Shown here: in pieces, positions 1 to 7,983 of the stretch
How positions within the stretch are numbered: the first letter of the stretch is position 1
Layout of the letters: every line of letters begins with the position of its first letter
NCBI GenBank assembly: GCA_052035735.1
Contig: JBPOHI010000118.1
Coordinates: 1 to 23,473, forward strand
Origin: JAGPDF01 sp052035735
Lineage (GTDB): Bacteria > Acidobacteriota > Thermoanaerobaculia > Multivoradales > JAGPDF01
Reading direction: 5' to 3'
Length of the DNA stretch: 23,473 nt
The notes under the pieces: generated by a model
What the model was told of the DNA's origin: nothing
The model's input: the letters and a program-made list of their open reading frames with translations, nothing else
Databases searched by the model: none
Made by a program: the position numbers and the translations under genes

Positions 1-1
1 G

Positions 2-1219
2 GGTCATCGCGTCGTGCTGCTCGAGAAGGAGCGCTTTCCCCGCTTTCACATCGGCGAGTCGCTCCTGTCGACCGCCAACGACGCCTTCGCCACACTCGGC
101 GTCGCCGATCAGATCGAGGCCGCCTGCTTCCCTCGCAAATGGGGGGCGCGCCTCTACACCTACGACGGCAAGGCCGGCCGCGGTGTCGATTTCACCATGG
201 CGAAGGGCATCCGGCGAGCGCAGACCTTTCAGGTCAGCAGAGACCGTTTCGACACCATCCTGCTGCAACGCGCTCGCGAGGTGGGAGTGGACGTGCGCGA
301 AGGGCACCGTGTCGCCGGATGCGACTTCGACCGCGCTGCAGCGACGCTCGACGTCGCCTCGGACGAGGGCGCGCGGGCCACCCTGCGTGTCCGCGCCCTG
401 GTCGATGCTTCCGGCCGTCACGGCCTGGTGGCGAAGAAGCTCGGCCTGCGCTCCGACGAGCCGAAGCTCGCCAACGTCGCGGTCTATTCGCACTACCGCC
501 GCGTGCCGCGCCTGCCGGGCGACCGCCCCGACGACATCCGGCTGGTGGCACGTGCCGACGCCGGCTGGTTCTGGCTCATCCCGATCTCGGACGAGCTCAC
601 CAGCGTCGGCGTCGTACTGCCGATGAAGCGCTACATGGAGCTCGAGCACGGCTCGCCGGAGGCGCTGCTGCAGGCGACCTTCGACGACACGCCGGTGCTG
701 GCCGAGCTCATGCGCGATGCCGTCCGCGAGTGGCCGGTGCGGGTCGAGAGGGATTTTTCCTACAGCTCCTCCGCCTATGCCGGTGATCGCTGGGTTCTCG
801 CCGGCGACGCCGGATCGTTCCTCGACCCGGTCTTCTCGAGCGGCGTATCGATCGCCATGGAGTCGGGCATCGAGGCCGCGGAGGCGCTCGACCGGGCGAG
901 CGCCCGCGGCGCCTTCTCGAGCCGGGAGTTCGCCGCCTTCTCGCGACGCCAGACGGAACGCTTCGAGGCCTTTCGCCGCTTCGTCGTCGGCTTCTACTCG
1001 CCCGAGTTCCGCGACCTGTTCTTCTCCTCCGAGCCGCCGGCGATGCTGTTCCGCGCCGTGGTGACGGTGCTCGCCGGCAATTGGAAACCAGGACCGTGGA
1101 CCCGCGCCATGAACCGGCTGTTCTTCTTCTTCGTCGCGCTGCAGCGTCGGTTCTCCCCGTCGACGCGCCTGTTCCGCCGCGACGCCGCCGCCGGCTATCC
1201 GACCGAAGACCCGGCGTGA
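2..1219 (+). CDS. FAD-dependent oxidoreductase of the flavin-dependent halogenase family (5' partial)
   Basis: The reading frame is open from base 2, before the first possible GTG at 14, so the gene is cut by the window edge and its N-terminal GxGxxG Rossmann motif is missing. Seen in the sequence: the family motif FPRFHIGESLL near the start; a Lys in PRKWGAR, which aligns with the conserved Lys segment of halogenases; GWFWLIP, matching the halogenase WxWxIP signature; and a second FAD-binding segment, GDAGSFLDPVFSSG. These support a flavoenzyme of the halogenase/geranylgeranyl-reductase superfamily, closest in style to the halogenases that act on carrier-bound or phenolic substrates. Its stop overlaps the GTG of an acyl carrier protein gene, so its substrate may be ACP-tethered. 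Related proteins in aryl-polyene or flexirubin-type clusters are often annotated as halogenases but may catalyse other oxidations. The family is secure; actual chlorination is inference. Confidence 0.85.
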   Translation, partial: GHRVVLLEKERFPRFHIGESLLSTANDAFATLGVADQIEAACFPRKWGARLYTYDGKAGRGVDFTMAKGIRRAQTFQVSRDRFDTILLQRAREVGVDVREGHRVAGCDFDRAAATLDVASDEGARATLRVRALVDASGRHGLVAKKLGLRSDEPKLANVAVYSHYRRVPRLPGDRPDDIRLVARADAGWFWLIPISDELTSVGVVLPMKRYMELEHGSPEALLQATFDDTPVLAELMRDAVREWPVRVERDFSYSSSAYAGDRWVLAGDAGSFLDPVFSSGVSIAMESGIEAAEALDRASARGAFSSREFAAFSRRQTERFEAFRRFVVGFYSPEFRDLFFSSEPPAMLFRAVVTVLAGNWKPGPWTRAMNRLFFFFVALQRRFSPSTRLFRRDAAAGYPTEDPA

Positions 1220-1548
1220 GATCTCAGGGCGGGACCACGACCTCCGCGGCGGACTTAGCGCCACGCCTGAAGCGCCTCATCGTCGCGACCCTGCGCCTCG
1301 AAGGCCTCGATCCGGAGTCGATCGGCGACGACCAGCTGCTCTTCGGCGAAGGCCTCGGCCTCGATTCGATCGACGCCCTCGAGCTCGTCGTCGCAATCGA
1401 GCGCGAGTTCGCCGTGGCGATTCCCGAGGGGAAGGTCGATCACGACGTGTTTCACTCGGTGCGCACGCTGGCACTCTGGCTGGCCGACCGCCTGGCGGAG
1501 CCCGTGCAGAGCGCGCCTGGCGGGAAGCACCGAACGGAGCGGCCGTGA
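1216..1548 (+). CDS. Acyl carrier protein
   Basis: A 110-residue carrier protein. The phosphopantetheine attachment site is GLGLDSIDALEL with Ser51, followed by the usual helix (ELVVAIEREFAVAIPE) and a C-terminal helix (VRTLALWLADRL). It would carry growing acyl or polyketide chains as a 4'-phosphopantetheine thioester for the ketosynthase pair encoded next. I chose GTG 1216 because it overlaps the preceding TGA as GTGA (four bases), a junction used repeatedly here. The frame is open further upstream inside the halogenase-like gene, but that part does not look like ACP. The Pro/Lys/Arg-rich C-terminal tail after residue 95 is somewhat longer than in FabF-associated ACPs. The next gene's GTG overlaps this stop in the same way, so the three genes are probably translationally coupled. 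Confidence 0.9.
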   Translation: MRSQGGTTTSAADLAPRLKRLIVATLRLEGLDPESIGDDQLLFGEGLGLDSIDALELVVAIEREFAVAIPEGKVDHDVFHSVRTLALWLADRLAEPVQSAPGGKHRTERP

Positions 1549-2774
1549 CCGCCGCCCACCCGGCCGCTGGCGCCCCGGTCGCGATCACCGGGCTCGGCGC
1601 GGTGAGCGGCTACGGCGACGGCACGGCGGCGCTCTGGGCGGGTCTCGCCTCGGGCCGCTCGGCGATCGGACCGTTCGCCCGCTTCGAGCATGCGCGCTTT
1701 CGCACCCAGCTCGCCTCGGAAGCCCGGATGCCGTCGGCCTCCCCCGGCGACGAGCGCAGCTCGATCGCCGACCGCTTCGCGCTCGCCGCAGCGCGCGAGG
1801 CGCTGGCGCAGGCCGGTCTGCCGTCGCGCCTCGACGAGCTCGACTGCGGCATCTACTTCGGCAGCTCGACCGGCGGCATGTTCGAGTCCGAGGGCTACTT
1901 CGCGGAGCTCCTCGGCGAGCCACGGCGTGCCTCGCGCATCGGTCTGTTGAGCGCGCAGCAGACCTGCTCGCCCGGCGAGAGCGTCGGCCGCGCGCACGGC
2001 GTTTTCGGTCCGGTTCAGACGGTCGCCTCGGCCTGTGCTTCGGCGACTCTCGCGATGGGCAACGCGCTCGCCGCGCTGCGCGCCGGGGAGATCGACCTCG
2101 CGCTCGCCGGCGGCAGCGATTCGCTCTGCCGGCTCACCTACGCCGGATTCAACTCGCTGCGCGCGGTCGATCCCCGGGCCTGCAGGCCGTTTCGCGCCGA
2201 ACGCGAGGGGATGTCGATCGGCGAAGGGGCGGCGGTGCTGGTGCTCGAAACGGTAGCGAGCGCCCGGGCCCGCGGCGCGCGCGTGCTCGGCTGGCTGCTC
2301 GGCGCCGGCGCCTCCTGCGACGCGCATCACATGACCGCGCCGGATCCGGCCGGTGCGGGCATCGCCCGCGCGGTCGAGGCGGCGCTCGCCGACGCCGGGT
2401 TGAACGCGGCGGCGATCGACTTCGTCAACGTCCACGGCACCGGCACGCCGCACAACGACGCCGCCGAGGCCGGCATGCTGCGCGCCATCTTCGGCGATCG
2501 CCTGGCTGCGCTTCCGCTGACCTCTTCGAAGGGCGCCATCGGGCACTACCTCGGCGCCGCCGGTGCCATCGAGGCGGTGGCGACGATGCTCTGTTTTCTG
2601 CACGGAGCGGTGCACCCGACGCCGGGCGAAGGCGCGGTCGATCCGGCGCTCGGCCTCGACCTGGTGACCGGCAGCGCCCGCCCGCTCGCCGGCGCGCGCT
2701 TCGCGTTGTCGACCAATCTCGCCTTCGGTGGCACCAACGCGGCGATCGTCCTCGGTTCGAACGCGGCATGCTGA
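1545..2774 (+). CDS. Beta-ketoacyl-ACP synthase (FabF-like, active ketosynthase subunit)
   Basis: A 409-residue thiolase-fold condensing enzyme of normal KAS II length. The catalytic Cys164 lies in TVASACAS, the first His297 in VNVHGTGTPHND, and Lys329 and His334 in SSKGAIGHYLGAAGA. The C-terminal FGGTNAAIVLG is the usual family ending, so the full Cys-His-His set is present. It should catalyse decarboxylative Claisen condensation of malonyl-ACP onto an acyl chain. The GTG start at 1545 overlaps the ACP stop by four bases. The gene overlaps the next ketosynthase homologue by seven bases, and that partner lacks catalytic residues. This is the KS/CLF arrangement of type II polyketide and aryl-polyene systems rather than housekeeping fatty acid synthesis. 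The product cannot be named because the cluster continues upstream of the window. Confidence 0.9.
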   Translation: MTAAHPAAGAPVAITGLGAVSGYGDGTAALWAGLASGRSAIGPFARFEHARFRTQLASEARMPSASPGDERSSIADRFALAAAREALAQAGLPSRLDELDCGIYFGSSTGGMFESEGYFAELLGEPRRASRIGLLSAQQTCSPGESVGRAHGVFGPVQTVASACASATLAMGNALAALRAGEIDLALAGGSDSLCRLTYAGFNSLRAVDPRACRPFRAEREGMSIGEGAAVLVLETVASARARGARVLGWLLGAGASCDAHHMTAPDPAGAGIARAVEAALADAGLNAAAIDFVNVHGTGTPHNDAAEAGMLRAIFGDRLAALPLTSSKGAIGHYLGAAGAIEAVATMLCFLHGAVHPTPGEGAVDPALGLDLVTGSARPLAGARFALSTNLAFGGTNAAIVLGSNAAC

Positions 2775-4015
2775 CGGAAGTCGTGGTCACCGGCATCGGC
2801 GTCCTCGGCGCCTTCGGCGCCGGCCGCGCGGCGCTGCTCGCGGGCCTGCGGGCCGGAGCGCCGCGGATGTCCGAAATCGACCGCAGCGCCGGCTACCACC
2901 GCGCCGGCGGCTCGCGCCGCGCCGCGCTCGCCGACCTCTCCGAGCTCTCCGCCCTGGTGCCGCCGGCACTCGCCCGGCGGATGAGCCCGCCGGCGCGGAT
3001 GGCGGTGGGCGCCATGCAAATGGCGCTCGCCGACGCCGGTCTCGCTCCCGGCAGCGACCATTCCGCGACCGGAATCGTCACCGGCACTGCCTTTGGCCCG
3101 GCCTGGGTCACCGAACAGCTCCTGCGACAGATCCTCGCCCAGGGCCCGGAGCAGGCGTCGCCGGCGCTCTTCACCGAGTCGGTGGCGAGCGCCAGCGCGG
3201 CGCAGATGGCGCTCGTCATCCGCGCCCGCGGTCCGAACCAGACCCTCACCCAGCGCGAGGCCTCCGACCTCCTGGCCCTGGGCGAGGCGGCGCGGTGGAT
3301 CCGCGACGGACGTTGCGAACGGGTCCTAGTCGGCGTGGTCGAAGAGGGCGTGCCGATCCTCCACGCCCTGCTCGACCGCTTCCGTGCCCTTGCGCGCCCC
3401 GATCGCTCCGGGAACGAGGTGGCGCGCCCGTTCGACCGCCAACGCAACGGCCTCATCGCCGCCGAAGGGGCTGTGGTCGTGGTGCTCGAGAGTGCGGCTG
3501 CGGCGCAAGCACGCGGCGCCCGAGCGCTCTGCCGCCTGCTCGCGCACGGCGCGGCGTTCGACCCCACCGCCCCGGCGCACGACTGGGGCCGGGGCGAGCT
3601 CCGGCTGGGCAGGTCGCTCGGCCGCTTTCTCGAGCGACAGGCGGTCGCCCTGGAGGCGATCGACCTCATCGTTTCCGGTGCGTCGGGCGCGCGCCTCGGC
3701 GACCGCGTCGAGGCACTCACCCTGCGCGCCGCCTGGCAGGACAGACCGCTCCCGCCGGTGCTGGCGCCGAAGGGCGTCACCGGCGAGTACGGCGGCGGCT
3801 TCCTCGCCGCGGCACTGCTCGCCGCCGCCGGCGAGCGGCCCGGCCCGACGGCCGGCTTCGAGGCCGTCGATCCCGAGCTGGGGGTCGCGCCCTGGACCGG
3901 CGGCGAGCTCGCCGCCCCGCGCCTCACCCTGGTCAGCGCCACAGCCTCCGGCGGCGCCGCAGCCTGGGCGCTGATCGCGCCGGGCGCCGCCGGCCCGGCC
4001 GTGGCGAGAACCTGA
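2768..4015 (+). CDS. Catalytically degenerate ketosynthase, chain-length-factor-like
   Basis: A 415-residue ketosynthase homologue, starting MLTEVVVTGIGVLGAFGAG. Aligned by eye with the preceding active synthase, the catalytic Cys is Glu164 (QTLTQREAS in place of QTVASACAS), the first His is Gly304 (IVSGASG in place of VNVHGTG), and the second His is Glu340 (PKGVTGEYGGG in place of SKGAIGHYLGA). The structural Lys335 is kept. Loss of the nucleophile with the fold retained is the hallmark of chain length factors, which dimerise with the active KS and set chain length. Actinobacterial CLFs usually have Gln at the Cys position; Glu is less familiar to me. ATG 2768 overlaps the KS gene by seven bases, consistent with a stoichiometric heterodimer. 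Poor conservation in the first 100 residues suggests this branch diverges fast. Confidence 0.82.
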   Translation: MLTEVVVTGIGVLGAFGAGRAALLAGLRAGAPRMSEIDRSAGYHRAGGSRRAALADLSELSALVPPALARRMSPPARMAVGAMQMALADAGLAPGSDHSATGIVTGTAFGPAWVTEQLLRQILAQGPEQASPALFTESVASASAAQMALVIRARGPNQTLTQREASDLLALGEAARWIRDGRCERVLVGVVEEGVPILHALLDRFRALARPDRSGNEVARPFDRQRNGLIAAEGAVVVVLESAAAAQARGARALCRLLAHGAAFDPTAPAHDWGRGELRLGRSLGRFLERQAVALEAIDLIVSGASGARLGDRVEALTLRAAWQDRPLPPVLAPKGVTGEYGGGFLAAALLAAAGERPGPTAGFEAVDPELGVAPWTGGELAAPRLTLVSATASGGAAAWALIAPGAAGPAVART

Positions 4016-4042
4016 AGCCGCCGCCGCCGTATCTCAGACGTC

Positions 4043-6106
4043 GTGCGATTCCGCGTCCGCCTCGCGCTGCTCTTCCTGCTGCTGTCGGCCTTTCCGCTGA
4101 CGCTGCTCGCACTCTATTCGTTCACCACTTCGAGCCGGGCGCTGCGCCAGGCGGCCGAAGCGGAAGCCAGACTCATGGCGCGCGAGCTCGAACAGCGCGT
4201 CGAGGGCGTCTCGTCGGAGATCGACCGCAGCGTCAAGGCGCTGGCGCGGCTTCCGGCGGCGTATTGGATGCAACCCGAAGCGAGCCCGGCACCCGACGGC
4301 GAGGGCAGGCTCGACGCCCAGGTGTTCGCGGGGCTCGCCCAGGCACTGCCCTTCATCGAGAACTTCCGTTTCGTCCCGCGCGCCGATGCCGGACGCAGCG
4401 ACAGTCGAGCCGACGCGGCAGCGCACGTGCGCGCCGCCGAGAAGAGCCTCACGGCGACCCTCGTCCATCTGCCGGCAGGTCTCTCCCAGGCCGATCGCGA
4501 GCGGGTCCAGGCCCAACTCGAGCAGGTGCGCGCCGAGATCGGCCGGAACTTCGCCGCCCGACGCGACCTCGAGCGGCTTCCGCCTGCGGCCGCCGCTCCC
4601 GCCGCGCCGCCGGCGCCTGCTGCACCGGCGACCGCGGAGATCGCGCCGGTCGCGCCGGTCGCGTCCGTCGGGCGCACGCCGGCGCCCTCGGCGCCCACGC
4701 CACCGGCGCCGCTCGCCGAAGATCTCTCGTGCCAGGTCCGCGACGGCGACCGGGTCGTGGGCGAGATCCAGGGGCGGCTCAAGGCGAAAGAGATCCTGCG
4801 CTCGGTGCTCGCCCAGACCCACCGTGAGCAGGGCGAGATTCCCTTCGCCATCGATACCGAAAACAAGCTCTACGTCGCCACGGGCAGCGACGGCGACACG
4901 CTGCAGCGACTGCCTTCGGTGGCCGCCCTGCGCGGCGAGCCGCGGGCAGGCGAGGCGGAGCCGGCGGGCGACGACTGGGTCGTCGTGGCTCGCCGCGACC
5001 CCGCCACGGGCCTGCGCTTCGGCATCGCGCGGCCGATCTCCGCGGCGATGAAGGAGCTGCGCCGCGCCACGGCCGTGAACTTCCTCGCCGGCTTCATGCT
5101 CGTCGGCTTCGCCACCATCGGCATGATCCCCCTGACCGGCGGCCTGGTGAAGAGCGTCCATCAGCTCGCCGCCGGCGCGGCGAGGATCGCCGACGGCGAC
5201 CTCACCACCCGCGTTCCGGTGCGATCGCGCGACGAGTTCGGCCGGCTCGCCGAGAGCTTCAACCACATGGCGGCGCAGCTCGCAGAGCACCAGTCGCGGC
5301 TGATCGAGCAGGAGCGCGTGCACAAGGAGCGCGAGATCGAGCGCCGCCTGCTCGAGGCGGAGAACGCGCGCAAGAGTCAGGAGCTCGAAGAGGCGCGCGA
5401 CTTCCAGCTCTCGCTGCTGCCGCGCGAGCTGCCGCGAGTGCCGGAGTTCGAGCTCGCGGTCGCCATGTCGACCGCTACCGAGGTCGGCGGTGACTACTAC
5501 GATTTCCGTACCCTGGCGAACGGCGATCTCCTGCTCGCCGTCGGCGACGCGACCGGCCACGGCGCCGCCGCCGGCACCATGGTCACCGTCGTCAAGAGCC
5601 TCTTCATGGCGGGCGGAGACGATGCCGCACCCGCCGCCTTTCTGCGCCGCGCGACCGGCCTGGTGCACGGCATGGGCCTGTCACGAATGGCGATGGCGCT
5701 CGCCGTGGCGCGCCTTTCGGGGCGCTCGCTCACGCTCTCCTCGGCCGGCATGCCGCCGGCGCTCTGCTGGCGCGGCGCCACCAGCGAGATCGAGGAGATC
5801 GCTCTCGCCGGAATGCCCCTCGGCGCGAGAAGCGACTACTCGTATGGCGAGCGAGCGCTCGAGCTCGCTCCCGGCGACGTCGTCCTGTGGATGAGCGACG
5901 GTTTCCCGGAGCTTCCCGATCCAGCCGGGGAACCCCTCGGCTACGAACGGGCGCGGGCCCGCTTCGCCGCTGCGGCCGGCACCGGCGCCGGGGCGCGCGA
6001 GATCGTCGCCGCCCTCGAGCGCGCCGCCGGTGAGTGGACGGGAGCGAATGGCGCCACCCCGGCACCCTCGGACGACGTGACGTTCCTGGTGCTGCGCGCG
6101 ACCTGA
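4043..6106 (+). CDS. Membrane-bound HAMP-SpoIIE (PPM/PP2C-type) serine phosphatase
   Basis: A 687-residue protein. It has an N-terminal membrane segment (about residues 7-26), an extracytoplasmic region to about 340 with a Pro/Ala-rich stretch at 180-225, a second membrane segment at about 343-363, a HAMP domain at about 365-418 (IADGDLTTRVPVRSRDEFG), a charged coiled coil at about 415-452, and a SpoIIE phosphatase domain at about 462-686. Metal-binding acidic residues are visible in EVGGDYYDF (Asp484, Asp487), in VGDATGHGAAAG (Asp502) and in the C-terminal DDVTFLVLR. Such proteins dephosphorylate anti-sigma-factor antagonists in partner-switching pathways. No STAS or anti-sigma gene is visible in the window, so its target is unknown. 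The start is GTG 4043, 27 bases after the biosynthetic genes, with no strong Shine-Dalgarno, so cotranscription with that cluster is possible but unproven. Confidence 0.88.
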   Translation: MRFRVRLALLFLLLSAFPLTLLALYSFTTSSRALRQAAEAEARLMARELEQRVEGVSSEIDRSVKALARLPAAYWMQPEASPAPDGEGRLDAQVFAGLAQALPFIENFRFVPRADAGRSDSRADAAAHVRAAEKSLTATLVHLPAGLSQADRERVQAQLEQVRAEIGRNFAARRDLERLPPAAAAPAAPPAPAAPATAEIAPVAPVASVGRTPAPSAPTPPAPLAEDLSCQVRDGDRVVGEIQGRLKAKEILRSVLAQTHREQGEIPFAIDTENKLYVATGSDGDTLQRLPSVAALRGEPRAGEAEPAGDDWVVVARRDPATGLRFGIARPISAAMKELRRATAVNFLAGFMLVGFATIGMIPLTGGLVKSVHQLAAGAARIADGDLTTRVPVRSRDEFGRLAESFNHMAAQLAEHQSRLIEQERVHKEREIERRLLEAENARKSQELEEARDFQLSLLPRELPRVPEFELAVAMSTATEVGGDYYDFRTLANGDLLLAVGDATGHGAAAGTMVTVVKSLFMAGGDDAAPAAFLRRATGLVHGMGLSRMAMALAVARLSGRSLTLSSAGMPPALCWRGATSEIEEIALAGMPLGARSDYSYGERALELAPGDVVLWMSDGFPELPDPAGEPLGYERARARFAAAAGTGAGAREIVAALERAAGEWTGANGATPAPSDDVTFLVLRAT

Positions 6107-6128
6107 GTCCGCCTGACAGAATGGAGCG

Positions 6129-7205
6129 GTGACCCGAACCGACGCCGCACCCGAAGCTCAAGCTGACCTCTTCCTCTCGCTCACCCCGGAACGGGTGCTC
6201 GACGCCGTCGAGGCCGCGGGAGTCGCCGTCCGGCCGCTCTGCTATCCGCTGAACTCGTTCGAGAACCGCGTCTACGAAGTGGAGTTGGCCGACCGTTCGC
6301 GGGTCGTGGCGAAGTTCTATCGCCCTCAGCGCTGGAGCGCGCGCGAAATCCTCGAGGAGCACCGCTTTCTGGCCGAGCTCGACGCCGAGGAGATCCCGGT
6401 CTGCCCGGCGCGTCCCTTCCCCGACGGCACGACGCTCGCGACGACCGCGGGCGGCATCTTCTACACCCTGTTCGATCGCAAGGGCGGACGTGCCCCGGCC
6501 GAGCTCGACGCACGCGGCGCCGCGCGCCTCGGCATGCTGGTGGGCCGCCTGCACGTCGTCGGCGCCCGCCGCCGCGACGCCGAGCGCCTGCCGCTCTCCA
6601 GCGAGGCCTACGTCCGGCGGGATCTCGACTGGCTCGAACAACGGGAAGTCGTGCCGCGCCGCCTGGCGGCGCGCTACTTCGGCGCCGCGCGCGCGATCGC
6701 GGACGCCTACGACCGCATGTCCGCCGGCGTCGCCGTGCTGCGCCTGCACGGCGATCTTCACCTGGGCAACGTGCTCGACCGCGACGGCGAGCTGCGCGTC
6801 CTCGACTTCGACGACTGCATGATCGGACCGGCGGTGCAGGATCTCTGGCTGGCGCTCGGAGGCCGCGATGCGGGCACCTCGGAGCTGCGCGAGATCTTCC
6901 TCGAGAGCTACGAGCAGTTCCGCCGCTTCGATCGTACCGAGCTGCGCCTCATCGAGCCGCTGCGCGGCCTGCGCATGGCGCACTACGCCGCCTGGCTCGC
7001 CCGCCGCTGGCACGACCCGATCTTCCCCAAGAACTGGCCCCACTTCGGCAGCGAAGAGAGCTGGGAGCGCGAGACCGTGGACCTCGAGGAGCAGGCCATC
7101 GTCGTCGCGCGTGTCGAGGGTGGCGGCAGCGTCGCTCCGCCCGCGGCGGCCGCGGACGAAGAGGCCCTGACCAACAGGGACCTCTTCTGGGACTGGGACG
7201 GGTAG
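6129..7205 (+). CDS. srkA: Stress response kinase A (SrkA/YihE/RdoA-like Ser/Thr protein kinase)
   Basis: A 358-residue APH-fold kinase that matches remembered E. coli SrkA motif by motif: PLNSFENRVYEVE, VAKFYRPQRWSAREILEEH, the catalytic loop LRLHGDLHLGNVL (Asp209, Asn214), the metal-binding LDFDDCMIGPAVQDLW (Asp226), and LIEPLRGLRMAHYAAWLARRW. SrkA is a Thr/Ser kinase linked to envelope stress and survival under stress in enterobacteria. The length is about 30 residues more than the E. coli protein, from a linker and a C-terminal tail ending in NRDLFWDWDG. The start is GTG 6129, after a GGAG-like site with very short spacing. The ATG at 6121 runs into a stop after three codons and is not the start. 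It lies 22 bases downstream of the SpoIIE phosphatase and ends convergently with the signalling operon on the other strand. Confidence 0.92.
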   Translation: MTRTDAAPEAQADLFLSLTPERVLDAVEAAGVAVRPLCYPLNSFENRVYEVELADRSRVVAKFYRPQRWSAREILEEHRFLAELDAEEIPVCPARPFPDGTTLATTAGGIFYTLFDRKGGRAPAELDARGAARLGMLVGRLHVVGARRRDAERLPLSSEAYVRRDLDWLEQREVVPRRLAARYFGAARAIADAYDRMSAGVAVLRLHGDLHLGNVLDRDGELRVLDFDDCMIGPAVQDLWLALGGRDAGTSELREIFLESYEQFRRFDRTELRLIEPLRGLRMAHYAAWLARRWHDPIFPKNWPHFGSEESWERETVDLEEQAIVVARVEGGGSVAPPAAAADEEALTNRDLFWDWDG

Positions 7206-7214
7206 CGCTTTCCT

Positions 7215-7231
7215 CCGGCGGCCGCCGCCGG
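7215..7231. terminator. GC-rich hairpin between convergent genes, possible terminator
   Basis: CCGGCG at 7215-7220 pairs with CGCCGG at 7226-7231 around a five-base loop, giving a perfect six-base-pair stem. It fills most of the 28-base gap between two convergent stop codons. The position suits a bidirectional terminator, but neither strand has a U-tract after the stem, so it could simply reflect GC-rich sequence. Confidence 0.3.
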
Positions 7232-7233
7232 CT

Positions 7234-7983
7234 TCAGTCGACCAGCGTGTCCATGAGATCGATCATGAAGAGCGCGTCGTCGAGAGTCATCTCCTCCCAG
7301 CCGTCGAGGAAGCCCAGGTCCGAAAGCAGCTGGCTGCTGCGCTCGGAAAGATGCATCGAGAGGAGCGCGGAGAGCAGTCCCTCGCGCATCTCCGCGAAAC
7401 GGGGCGAGAGCAGCAAGGCGTGCTGCACGACGTAGATGCGGCTCGCCACCAGGATCCTCATGCGGCTGCGCACCAGATCGGAAAGCTCGGCGAAGCTGCG
7501 CTCGAGGAAGAATGCCGCGTCGGCTTCGGCGGCGAGCAGCTCCTTGGCGACCAGGACGTAGTTCGCCTTCCGCGCGAGCGTGATGTCGCCACGCCCCAGA
7601 CCCGCCGGCTCGAGCAGGATGCGCCCGATCATCTCGACGTCGGGAGCGGCCGTGGCGGCGACGCGCAACGGCGAAGCCAGATCGGTGACGCGCCGAGCCG
7701 CGCTGCCGGCGGCCACCGCGACCAGCGCTTCGTCCGAGCGCCGGCGCGCACGCGCCACCGGCAGGAAGCCCTGTTCGCGCACCAGGAAGGCGGTGTCGAA
7801 AGGATTGGCGTAGATCAGGTCGACCTTCCCCTCCACGAGCGCGCTGCGCAACGCCGCGAAGTCGTCGAAAGGCTCGAAGTGGATCGGGCGGGAGAGCGAG
7901 CGCTGCATCCAGGTGTTGAAGATGAACCATTGCGAAAGCTGATCGGCGTTGAAGTCGGGGCTGATCGAGAACTGGAGACTCAT
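7234..7983 (-). CDS. PhnD-like substrate-binding protein without a signal peptide
   Basis: A 249-residue protein with the pattern of phosphate/phosphite/phosphonate-type binding proteins (PhnD, type 2 periplasmic-binding fold): FSISPDFNADQLSQWF at the N-terminus, then ALVEGKVDLIYANPFDTAFLV and a second-lobe LARKANYVLVAKELLAAEADAAFF. The first beta strand begins at residue 3, so there is no signal peptide or lipobox, unlike transport-associated PhnD proteins. No ABC permease or ATPase is nearby. It is the last gene of a seven-gene signalling operon, and its ATG overlaps the PAS gene's stop as ATGA. I infer a cytoplasmic ligand-sensing role or a scaffold role within the module. The fold assignment is fairly safe; the ligand is unknown. 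Confidence 0.75.
   Translation of the reverse strand: MSLQFSISPDFNADQLSQWFIFNTWMQRSLSRPIHFEPFDDFAALRSALVEGKVDLIYANPFDTAFLVREQGFLPVARARRRSDEALVAVAAGSAARRVTDLASPLRVAATAAPDVEMIGRILLEPAGLGRGDITLARKANYVLVAKELLAAEADAAFFLERSFAELSDLVRSRMRILVASRIYVVQHALLLSPRFAEMREGLLSALLSMHLSERSSQLLSDLGFLDGWEEMTLDDALFMIDLMDTLVD

Noticed and set aside
2728..4827. A 699-codon plus-strand frame across the chain-length-factor and SpoIIE genes.
   Set aside because: The product is Arg/Pro-rich with no domain pattern and overlaps two well-supported genes in other frames.
6121..6132. ATG at 6121 as start of the SrkA gene.
   Set aside because: It reads into a stop after three codons and is not in the kinase frame.
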